Assembly (NCBI RefSeq): GCF_964340395.1
Contig: NC_135571.1
Coordinates: forward strand, 3,967,953-4,031,952
Direction: 5' to 3'
From: Glandiceps talaboti
Lineage: Eukaryota; Hemichordata; Enteropneusta; Spengelidae
Length of the DNA: 64,000 nt
Below are positions 40,359 to 53,129 of the stretch, piece by piece. Made by a program: the position numbers and the translations under genes. Below the pieces are notes generated by a model that made no database searches, was not told the DNA's origin, and was given only the letters and a program-made list of their open reading frames with translations. Every line of letters starts with the position of its first letter. Position 1 is the stretch's first letter.

Positions 40359-43300
40359 TGTGTTTGCTATTGTTGAATGTTAGAAAGCAGAGGAGTGAGT
40401 TGGATTTATTAATTAAAAGAATCTAAATGATATTAGAAACTTCTATTGGCTCACACACTTGTACTTGTAGATAAAGCAATACCCTTATACAGTATGATAT
40501 TATTTTACACCATCGATTGTGTACAAATACACTTACCACAAACATCAGAATCTTGAACAATTGATTGAGAGTTAGGTCTAAGGTCCTTCATCCATGCAAT
40601 AATATCACCGTCACCATTGTTCATACAATTACTGGCCAAGGCTTGTATTTCATCAGACGTTAACACTCGCGACCACAGGTTGAAGTAGGCAACCTCGCCT
40701 TTCCATCTATACCAATAACTACCAATTTTGCTTTGTGCCTGACCTATAGCTAAGTTTCCTCCAGCCAAGATTACGTCACCGGCAAGTAATCCAGTACCTT
40801 CAGCCACAACATCACCATCTTTGTAGGTTTTCCAGTCTCCAGCCTCAGAAGACCATGTGACACACACGTGATGCCACTTGCTGTCAATCAATCCGACATT
40901 GACATTGTTGTCTTCCATATTCAGGCTTAGTTTTAGGTTTTTCTTAAGGATCATTTCCTTTAGATTCCGAATAGAGGCATAGCTAAATATTGTCCCATAG
41001 GATGTAACGGACATATACACCCATGCACAAGCAGTAAAATGTGACATTTCAGGAATAGTTTTGGTATTAATTGCATAGTCATCTGTCAGCACCAATTTCT
41101 TGTTTGCAAGACCAGAAGATGAAATCTCTGAAAAAAATTAAACCAACCAAATGATTAAACGAAGGAAAGTTTTTTTGGATCAAAGGTGTACCGTAATAAA
41201 TATAAATTTTGTGATTTTTGTTTTCACAATCACTTGATTTCTATAATTAACGTATTTATTATGCAAACTGTATTTTTAAATGTACCTCTGTGTTATCAAA
41301 TGATAAATATTTCAACGTTAGACATCAGACCGTAGACAAAAGGAACCTGTTATGAACAGCAAAAGTAAACAATTGAATTGGATTAATAACACTTGGCTCA
41401 GTATGTATTGGAAGTACAGAGACTTGTAGTACATTCCATCATTTGATAAGAACAGTTTTATGGCCACTTTACATATTAGTTCATATTCACAAGCATACTT
41501 CTACAGGATACCAAGGAACATAGCTCTTAAAATACAGTACAATGAGGTGATGATACCCCCAATTTGAGTGAGGGTGCTGTATTTTGAGTTTCCTGTCTGC
41601 AGTCTGGAATGGCCTATTGCCCATCCAATGAAAAAATGTGTAAGAACAGCTTTTTCCAAGAAATATTTGTTGCCTGTACACAGAATTTGGGAACATGAAA
41701 ATTAATTTTAAAAAGTACACATACCACATACGTCAACGTCTATAATTCGGTCAGAAGATGGGGGATTAAAATTGACATCCCATGATAAAATATTGCCTTG
41801 GTCGTTGTCATTACAACTCTGTGTAAGGGCTGTGATTTCTGTAGACGTCAGCACGTTGTCCCACAGATTGAAGAAGGCAACATCACCAGTGATGTAAGAG
41901 GTCCTAGATCTACCCACGGAGAACTCCCCTTTACCAGGTATCATGTATCCTGTTGACAATCCGTCACCATGACCAATCACAATAGTGTCCTGATATACCT
42001 GCCATTCACCATTGGCTGAGGACCATGTGATACACACGTGATGCCATGCGCCATTTACCGGATAGCTGTTGAATCCATTGCTTTTACCATTAATTTCCAA
42101 ATACAGCTTGGCTGAACATGAAATTTTGTAACCCCCTTTGTAATATCTAAACCAGCCTCCAGTTTTAGACGTTCCTCGTAACCAGAGACAGGCAGTAAAC
42201 ACATTGATGTCAGGCATGACTTTGTTCTGAGATAGTTTATGTCGACTGAAAGTGACTCCCTTCCCTTTGATAGAAGGTGGCAAGTTACCTGTTGGAGATA
42301 TGTAAAGTATTACCACATGTGAGAAGAGTGTCTCCCATAACGTGTCACAAACAGTTTGTTAAAGTGACCATATGGATGAGGATTGGGTATTTCATTTTGG
42401 ATTTTCATTTTTTAAAACATTTTTATCATGGTTTCCTACTTGAAAAAGCAATGTGAAGCTACATATGCCAAGTCCTTGTTTGTAACTAAATAAATTGCAA
42501 AAGATTAATAAATGTGTGCGATGTTTGTTATTGTCTTATTGTATGTACAATAACAAACATTTTACACATTTTTTTTTAGCTTTTTGCAATATATTGGGTT
42601 ACAAACGCAGTCTTGGTCTATGTTGTTTCATATTGATTTTTCAAGTAGGACGCCATAATAAATTTGTTTTATAAAATTTAAAAATCACCAAATCCAAAAT
42701 AAATACCCAATCCTCAGCCATATAGCCGCCTTAACAACTTAATACCATGCTTTATAATATGTAAAATGGACTGATAAATAGATAAGTTACATCTAATTTA
42801 GGACATTTGTATGTCTTAGCATTGGAAACTGTCACTACTGAACAGCAAACGACTGGTGGGTTAGGTAGATTTTTTATTTTAGTTTATTATACATATTTTT
42901 TCTGTGCGAGTGTCAGGATTTCCATTGTTTTCCAAATGGTGTCTGTGTTATTTATTTCTTCCTATCAGATGTACATCCATTACAGATTGGAAGAACAATT
43001 TTATACTGTCTTTTTAAGTTGATGTCAGTTTCTGCATCCACTATTTTTGGCGAGAGTTCACAATTTTTGCAATTTTATTATTTGTTTCTTGAATATGTAA
43101 AAAAAAAATTTAGGTTCGACAGTGAAAAACTAGGTGGGGTCGGGTAACCGGAACCAAACTATTATTTTTTTTAGGCCTAAAGACAATATGAAACTATTGG
43201 TCAAAAAACTTTACCGCCACCACCACAGCCACAGCCACAGCCACAGCCACAACCATCACCAACCTCTGCTAATTTATCATAACCTACCACAAGCATCTGA

Positions 43301-46300
43301 CTCTTCAATAGGCATGTGCCCTGGAATTGAACTTTCCACACTCAATGTTCCACCAATCCATGACACAACATCTCCAATAGAAGACCCACAATTTGCAGGG
43401 AGTGCCGCAATTTCTTCACTGCCCATCACGTGACTCCACATGTTAAAATTTGTTATATCAATCTCTGTACCATAGCTCCAAAGAACACCAGCCTTACTCT
43501 GTCCACGTCCAATAGTTAGCAAACCTCCACTGTTTATGACATAACCAGGAGAAAGGTCAGAACCAGAGGCTAATAACACACCATCACGATATATCGTCCA
43601 CTTGCCAGATTCACTGCTCCATGTGATAGCAAAATGATGCCAATAACCATCGTTTCCTTTGATTGATAAAGATGGCCCCCGTATACCATTAATAATAACT
43701 ATCATGTCGTACATATATCTGACAGAAAACTCTTCATTCTTTGTTTGTGTTGAGTACATAAAGATACTAGTTATTTGGGTACCAGTTGTACGTATCCACA
43801 CACCAACAGTTACATCTGTCAGCTTGACTGTAAATGGCTTAGTTGACACAATTGCGACCGATCTATTGGAAGTGACCATTTTACCATCAAGGGTTGGTGG
43901 CGCGACATCTAAATAATCAAAATTATGAATCACTCTGTTACTTAATATTGACACTGTATGCTTACCAAACTGAGCATCAACCATATACACAACAAAACTA
44001 TTATGACTTTATGTGATTAAATGGATTTGATGTCATACATTGCTTGTGATGTTTTTAAAAAAAAATAATTAAGAAGGATTTTGTCAAAATGAAATGAACT
44101 GAGGTGCCACTATGCAGACATCAAATGCAGATGTCAAAACATTGCGTCCACATGTCTGCCTATTGTTGCAGTACGTCATAGGTTGTTGAGGGTCTATGAG
44201 TACGTTGATTGAAATGGTTTAATTTTTCTCATAATTTCATTCAGACTAAATGTAGCAATGAATAGAGACCTTGCTATTAAAGTTTAGCACATGTAAATTC
44301 TTATTGACTTCTTTCAGTGTTAAATGTATTTAAATCGTTTAAACGCAGTGATAATTGTGTAAAGGAAAATGGCAACCAAACATGGTCAATCTTTTCTTTT
44401 CTTTTCTTGTGTCTTGTAAATACTTTATTTTTCTCTCTGAGTAATTTGTACTTATTTTGTGTGTCATGGACTGAGGCCTTAACACCTGAGATAAACGAAC
44501 ATTAAATTCTGCGTGGTTGTATTTATTTATTTATTTATTTATTTATTAATTAATCTTTCATATACAGACGACATTTCAGTGCATTAGCACTGTTCTCCCA
44601 ATCGAACCTATTGCAAGATTACATACACAGAAAAAAACAAAAACAAGAAGGGACAAACCAGGACAAAAAGTTACAGATGCACAATGTACTTCAAAAGATG
44701 TCCACTTATATTACCAGACTACATTCTTAACATGTCTTTTAAATATCGACGAGTTCGGAGCTGATCTTATGGATAGGGGTAGATTGTTCCATAGAACAGC
44801 ACCACTGTAGTGAAATGTCCATTTCCCATATTCAGGTTTAACTGTAAGGGATGTATATGTTACCTTTACTGGTCTGTCTTGTGTTATGGAGATGAATTTG
44901 TAACAAACAGAGTGGCTCAGGGTATTCCGAAATCCGCTGTATCATGCATGATAACACAATAGTTATCAAACATGCAAAACTACTGTATATATAATACCCA
45001 TACCTTGTTGACATATGAATGGTCTTGTGTCACTGCAGTTATAGTCATGGAAAGTAGCTTCATCATTATCCCTGTATTGTGGTGAAAATTAAAATCAATA
45101 ATGCCATTAACACAGAAACTCATATTAATTATGTTTACATAACTGTGTATTATATTTCAGGTGATCATAATCTGGAATACTAAACTACATTCAAATTAAC
45201 TTCAACATTGGCTAAGCATTGATGAAATTATTGAGCAAGGCTCTGTCTTTCCAGAGTTGTGTTTTCATTTAATGCACATATCTGTACACAAATTTGAATT
45301 CTTCCTCGTTAAGGAGATATCTAATGAAGTAAACTGTGTTCTCATTCCGTAGCTCTAATTTGGTCATTTGCATAACTTGGTGGTATAAATTAATAGGAAG
45401 CTTTAAACTTCAGTTTAATAAAATTTGTACCATAAAACATCTTAAAGTGGCCATATGGATGAGGATTTATATTTAATTTGGAGTTCTTATTTATACAACA
45501 ATTTTATCATGGCTTTCTACTTGAAAAAAGAAGTCAGTGTAAAACAACATAGGCCAAGTCTGTGTCTGTATTCAATGTATTGCTATAAGAAACGAGTAAA
45601 AAAGTTTGTTATTGTTTTTACAAGTTTACACATTTAGTAATCTTTTGCAATAAGATTTATTTAGATACAATCAATGACTTGGCATAAGAGATTTTGCATT
45701 GAATTTTCAAGTAGGACACCATGATAAAATTGTTTTATGAATTAACAATCCAAAAGAAATACCCAATGTTCATCCTTATTGACACTTTAAAAGCAGTGGT
45801 TTACAACACATGAAACATGAACTAAGAACTTACATCAAATCCAAACATTCCTCACTTTGCTTTAAATTATTGGGTTGGTATTTTGACCAGTCAAAATAAA
45901 CCATCTGTTCTCCATCTACGGTTTGCCAGGTATTAGTTCCTGATGGATACCGTCTTCCATCAAATCCAACCTTCAGATTGATACCTATACTTTTCAAATA
46001 ATCTCTTAGGAAAGTGTGTGTTTCCTTGTTCAATATTTTGGCGAGAGATGCACCTCTATGTTTACAAATTTCAACAGCAGTATCTCTTGATTGCTTAATC
46101 AAAATAGGTGTATACACATAAGAATTTGGAGGTGGTCCTATAGGGTGGAGATACAAAGAGTAGTTTAGCATTCGACATAAAAGTAGCCACAAAATGACGT
46201 CATTGTATTCATATAGTATGTAAATACAGTGTCATAACAATTAGCATGATGGGAGTTTTGTCAGTGACTACTAGTCATTAAACAAGTGACAGTAAAAGGT

Positions 46301-46915
46301 AAAACATACCATTTAATTTTGATCCAAAAAGGAAGAAAAATACTTTCAAGTTGCGGACAAGGTACCGTTAATTTTTAGTATGAGAGAACTTGCAATCCAG
46401 ACTGAGCATGCTCAGATGCAAAGGACTGTGGGATTATCTGTAGTTATCGTATTGTCTAATCTGGAGCTATCAATAAAATAAACCTACTACAATGGTCAGG
46501 GTAACCATGACTAGATTATTTGTGGTTGCAAAACAATGTAACAAGACTGTTTACAATGCGGATTGATTCATATTTATCATCATATTTCCCATGATGCAAC
46601 ATACATGATATTCAAGATGGCAAGTCTGCAAGTTCCCTATTGTACAAATAGTAAAATTTAAACATACCATATCCTGTCTCCTGGCGACAGGCTGTGCTAT
46701 TACATCGGCATTGTTTACTAATACACACCTGTGGTTAATGCAAAGAAATGTTTGCATCAGTCAACTTGTGATGATGATAAAATTATGAAGGGATGTCAAG
46801 ACACATCTGTTTGGAAGAGCTTTGTAACTTGTTACAGTGATCTACTATTGTTCCACCATAGAACATTATGTCGTAATCCTCATATTCGATTTTGGCACTA
46901 CACAAATTCTTTTGA

Positions 46916-46995
<80 letters not shown>

Positions 46996-47389
46996 ACCCG
47001 ACTGACTGATTGATTACCTGACTGACTGATTGATTAATTGGTATGTTAAACCAGATACAAGGAAGAGACACAGTCTGTGGTATACACAAATATAGAATTA
47101 TCTATCTTTTGTATGAAACAATATGAAGGGATGTACATGTGTTAAACCATGTATCTGCAACAATAGCACTATGTATGCACAAATATAGTACTATCTAGGT
47201 TTGTAATAGAAATATGTTATATTAACTAAACCTTTACTAGTACTCACCACTCTTGGAAAGAATAGTTGATGTTTTGATATGCCATCATTGCATGAAAGTT
47301 AAATATGATATACCACCACCACCAACAACAACAACAACAACAACGACAACATCAACATCAACATCACCATCACCACCACCACCACCATT

Positions 47390-47421
<32 letters not shown>

Positions 47422-50400
47422 CATATTTATAACAGCATGTTATCAACAGCACAAAACAATCACAGTACTTACACTTCCAATACCACAGGTTGTCCCTTCA
47501 GTGGCTTTACCCCAAAAGACACACGAACCATCGGTCATTTCACAGTACAGTTTACATAAATCACCATCTTTAAAATTCTGAAGACAATGAAAATGAGTAA
47601 GATGCCTATCACAGCATAATCACACAAAAAAACATCAGGAAAGACAAATAATTATCTGTTCTAGAGGTCAGTATCCAACACAGAGATGGTGACTCTATTG
47701 TTTTTTATCTATTTCTCATTACCCGACCGACCCAAATTTTCAGCTCAGACATCAAAATAAATATTTTGTGGAACAGTGCCCTCTCTGGGAAGCATAAGCA
47801 AGAATCTGGACTGTTGACATCATCTACTGTTATGTCACTTGTTCATGGACAGAGCATTTTTTTCATGACACAAGTTATTCAAGTGGGGGGGGGGGGAGAA
47901 CTTGCCAATTGTGTAGAGATGCTGGGAAAGGGATTGTTACCAGGAGTCCAATAAAAAGATGATAGAGAGAAGGAAAAGGAGAGGCAAAGAAATAGCATGT
48001 GATTCTGGTAACACACAGTCACGAGGGGGTAATGAATGGGTGCTATAGCCCTAATATAGGCCAGGTAATATGTGTTTTATAATATACCTCATGCTGTGAA
48101 CTCGCGGTGGCAGACGACATCATCAGAAGCTGCCATTTTGACCTGCTGTAAACTCACGGTGGTCACGTGACCATGTAATAGTTGATGGAACTATTTCCCT
48201 AGGGAAATAGTCATTCTATTTTCCTATCACGTGACTGATTCTAGCGAATCAAGGCACAGCATTATCACTAGGTATATTATAAACTACTTTATAGATATGA
48301 TAGACATGTACAAACTCTAATTATTGGTATTTTAGGAGTTTTCATTGGATATATTGTTGGTTGTCTGATCGACGCTAGTGCAGCTTTATACGATTACCTA
48401 AAAATGGAATATTACACAACAAGTGGATTTGTTTGTTTTTTTTGTTTTTTTTTAATTATTTTTTTATTTTCCAAAAGAATATAGTAACAACAAAAAGGAA
48501 GGAAAAGAAAAGGAGAAAGGGTTACATTGCACGGTATAAATTGCTATAAAATGCTATAAAGTGATTGGAATCCTATAATGCAGAAGTATCACTCGATTCT
48601 TAGATTGTCCCACTTGTTCGAGCAAATTTCTAGCTTATTTTTCCTCTTCGCTATAAAAATCTCTGTCTCTCTAGCGATTCTGACATTTACTTTGACAAGA
48701 TTGAATGTGGATTTGTTGCATATATTTGCTAAAATAAATACAGGATTATCCCGTTATATGTCTAACCTGCACGGCCTGCGTTTTCCAACGGCATTCCCCA
48801 ATGCTTTTGCCTATATAGACTGCTCGACAATGAACATCTGGTGGGAATAATTGTCCAGCATTTACACGTTCACCTACATCATATCCTGGCCATGGCCATG
48901 ATGTTTTCTCGCTTGGTACATCTAACACACATTTTGGTGGATCACTGTAGTTGAATACATTAATACATTGGTTAATATTATTATAGACACTGCCTTAAAC
49001 TTTTGATCTTATAGATTTGGTCTACCACATTGAAGAACAATAGATTTAGGTGGCGTGTATCTTAGTAAACCGAAGGCTGGATTACCAGTGTCGTGTATAT
49101 AATAAAGTGAATAATAATGAAGTTTCTTTTATACTTGATAAAATAATTAGTGATGCAATGTTGGTCCTTGTGTGTTGAAATAGTAAAAATACTATAATCT
49201 GTCAAACAGTACCTCAAATATTCCCGGAATTCTTGCCTGTTACATTCGGTGAATTTTAACCAACCACCAGACATAAATCCGTCTTCCAAAACATTTGGAC
49301 ATTGTTCTGGATCGTGATGCAATCCAAATCTAAGACGATGAGGTAAACAAGTTAGAAAAAGTCCGCTATAACAGTGACTTGCTTTTGAAGCATGTGGAAT
49401 TGATTGAAAGATATTTTCACTTTCTTTGCATGGATTTGTTGTTTAGTAGGTAAAATCAAGTATAGTGTAACATATCATGATTTCAGCCAATACAAGTCTA
49501 GTTATAGATGGAGGAGAGATACGACTTTTGCTAGGTTTGCAGCTAAAGGTGCCTTTTAAGATGATCATCCTTGGTCAAGGTGATAACATATGCCCATTAG
49601 AAGTAAGGGTACAAAGTTGTACTAAGTCTACCAGCACCTTGAATATTGATTTGATGTACAATTTAACAGTTTGACATTGAACATGACTTGTATTAGTTTG
49701 AATTATAATTCCTTATGATGTTCAACTAAATCAAAACAGGACATTTGGTGGCTGTAATACAACTCACAAAATAACACCAGTGCGTTTGCATGACTGAAAT
49801 GAGATATGGAAAGACTTATGGATGGCAAAGATAAAATTAGTTATAAACAACAATAACACTGATACAAAAAGAATGAGTGTCTCTGATTTAGGTTCAGGCA
49901 ACGTTTTTATCAGTTTGTGTTATATCTGAGAAAGTTATAAAGTAACACTTAAACAGCTGTACTCAATCCTTACAGCATACAACATTCTATCAGTACACAG
50001 AGTTATGGGATCCCTACTCCTTTCATTACAGCTTACAACATTCTATCAGTACACAGAGTTATGGCATCCCTACTCCTTTCATTACAGCTTACAACATTCT
50101 ATCAGTACACAGAATTATGGCATACCTACTCCATTGATTACAGCATATACAACATTCTATCGGTACACAGAGTTATGGCATCCCGACCCCTTTGGTTACA
50201 GGTGTTTATGTTTTCTTTAGATACCAATATTAATAAGTATTACAGTGATATACCTATGAATGAAACCTGTCTCATTCCTGCTTACCATGACCAAGCAAAC
50301 GTACAGGTATTTTTTCGCAGGTTGTATTTCTTGTCATAAATGACTGCATCATTACTAACCACACAATATGGATATACTTACGAGTGTCCCATCTCATGTC

Positions 50401-51526
50401 CTAGACATGAAATATGTGTACTCGTAGGACATATACCAACAGATTTACAAAGCCCCTTCACGTATGCAAGTCCTCCAACACCAGGTTCAAACCATGGTTT
50501 GCTGAAACAAAGTAAAGATAATAAAAATATCAATTGACAAATATAGTCTATTTATAACGCCGACATCATTCGACATCTTAGGCACTAGTTCCCTCCAAAG
50601 ACAATGAAATTCACACATTAATTAATATTAATGTTAGTTTATAAATTCCCACTCTATGCTCAAAGCGCTTTACAATTGTTAACCCTGGCTCGGATCTATA
50701 TCGACACAACAGCCCTTTACTCTTCAACTCCCTAGGGAGCATACAATCCATTGCAGTCTTTATAGCACATAGGATTAAAGCATTCATATTGCAACATCTA
50801 TCCTACCAGGTCCCCAATTATAAGCTGGGTGGACTGAGGCACAGTCGTGGTTCAAATCTTGACCAAGGACTTTAGCCACTCAGAAATAAATGGTAGTGAT
50901 GGGGCTCGAACCTGCATCTTGCAGATTCCAAGCTGGCAACTCTAACCATTTGCCCATCATGACTCCACATGACCAGCTTGAAGGGAAGAGACACAACTGT
51001 GATTTTCAGGATGAACTCAATTGATAAGACCCCTGTATATAAACAATTACACTCTTTGGAAAGTTCAATTCAAACAATCAACACCAAGTGTGGTATCTTG
51101 GAAGGGGCCTAGGCATGATATAAATTATGGATGTGTTGCATCAATAAGCTTTATGAGACGTGCACCCTGGTATCATGAATGTATGTACCAAATTATATAG
51201 AACCTGAAGCTTGTACTCTTCATATATAGCTAGCCTAATTACTGAAAATCTGCTTATTTATCAAATCGATACTAAAAACTTGTCAAGGCGCGAAGAAACT
51301 AAGACGCGAAATGTGATAAGATGAAATTCATTAACTCACTTTGTGAAGAAGAATGCATAGTCAAAATGCAAAGGATTACTGTCATCTTCAACATTAATTA
51401 ATCTCGTCCATTCCCTGAAGTTCCTTAATCTCTGGTAGATAGAGTCAGTCATGTTTAGAGACGGTTGGCACTGAGAAACAACATAAACATGAAATCAGTG
51501 TAGATTAAGTTAGGCGCAAGGTGTGT

Positions 51527-51567
<41 letters not shown>

Positions 51568-52244
51568 CGATGAGTATCTGATCAGTGTAAACTAATTATA
51601 GATGATAGTTTGACAGTAGGGCCAACTGATTAATATTAAAACGCTTAACTAACAGGAATACATGCAAGTGAAATTTCACGTTACCCAAAATGTCAAAACT
51701 CACGAATCCTGTAAAATTACGACAATCAAGAAATGTGTCAATGAAAGCTAAATACAGTTAATATGTTTACCGTATCCTCATCGATCAAAATAAATCTAGT
51801 TAATCGAACATTCATATCAATTTCTTCTGTGCTTATATGTTTATAGGCGGTAGCAACCTGAAAAGGTATTAAAAAAACAAACATTATATTAGAGATTATA
51901 CAATGCACGTACGAGCCATTTAGAACAAAAAATATGGAATATATACGCTGGTCGTTCTACGTCACAACAACGCGCGTCTACGTCAAGACACGTCTCTACC
52001 TGACTGGTTATGGTGTGTTCGAAATACGAATTTACGATTGAAATTTATAATCTGTGGCAACCTACCAGATTCATCATTGCCAGGGTATGTGGTACAATAT
52101 TTTCTCCCAGTTCTTCAAGTGCAGCCTTATCAACAGCAACCATCATTTCGATGTATAAAGGTTGTGTCACTCTTAAGGGTTCGCTACCATCGATGACGTC
52201 ACGTCTTTTTATCTCAGCATCTGTTTATAAATTGGTCGAAAATA

Positions 52245-52294
<50 letters not shown>

Positions 52295-53064
52295 CGCTGA
52301 AATCATTTTATCAACAATGTTTTTTTGTTGTTTTTTTCAATCGTATCATTTTTTTCAATTAGTTTTACTTTTAATTGAATAACAGTACGTGTGTATAGCC
52401 CTTAGTCGCAAAGAGTCAATTAACGAAAAATGTGTTGCACTGTCTCTCAAGTTTGATCATTACGGGAAAGGTAAACACCAGATGAGAAAAGGTAAGCTGT
52501 GATATCCGTAAGGAGTTTAGCTGGTATTAATCAGATAGACTTGGGTAAGTGCTTATACTTGCCAGGGGCAATTATGGCCTTGTAATTGAGGTCATCCATG
52601 TCGTCTTCAAGAAGGATGGCGATATGTGGTTTAATGTCTTCGAGTTCCCAGTCAACACTTCTTAATGACCGCACTGTCTCCAAATGTTCGTCTTTGATTG
52701 GGTGAAGAAAAAGTGTGTAATTACCAATTAACCATCCAGTCTATAAAAAAATGGGGATATTGATTACCAAAACCGATGAAAGGAGTTCTCAAATATTAAT
52801 CTACAATTTTTTTCACTTTTAATCCATCAAATTTGTCTTTTTTGCAAAAACGATAAATCTGGGTTTTAACCACTGAGTGCTATATGTGTTGTATCACAAT
52901 GTCATTGTCGTAAGCCACAACCTCTTACAGCACTGTCAAAAATGTCAAAACGCGCCATCATTACTCATTATTTCGCAGTGTCGCGGAAGAAATAACGGCT
53001 CTGGTGTGCGACAATGCACAATGTAAAAGGCTGTTACCTATGAGGCTATCGAGTTTAAATAAAG

Positions 53065-53129
<65 letters not shown>

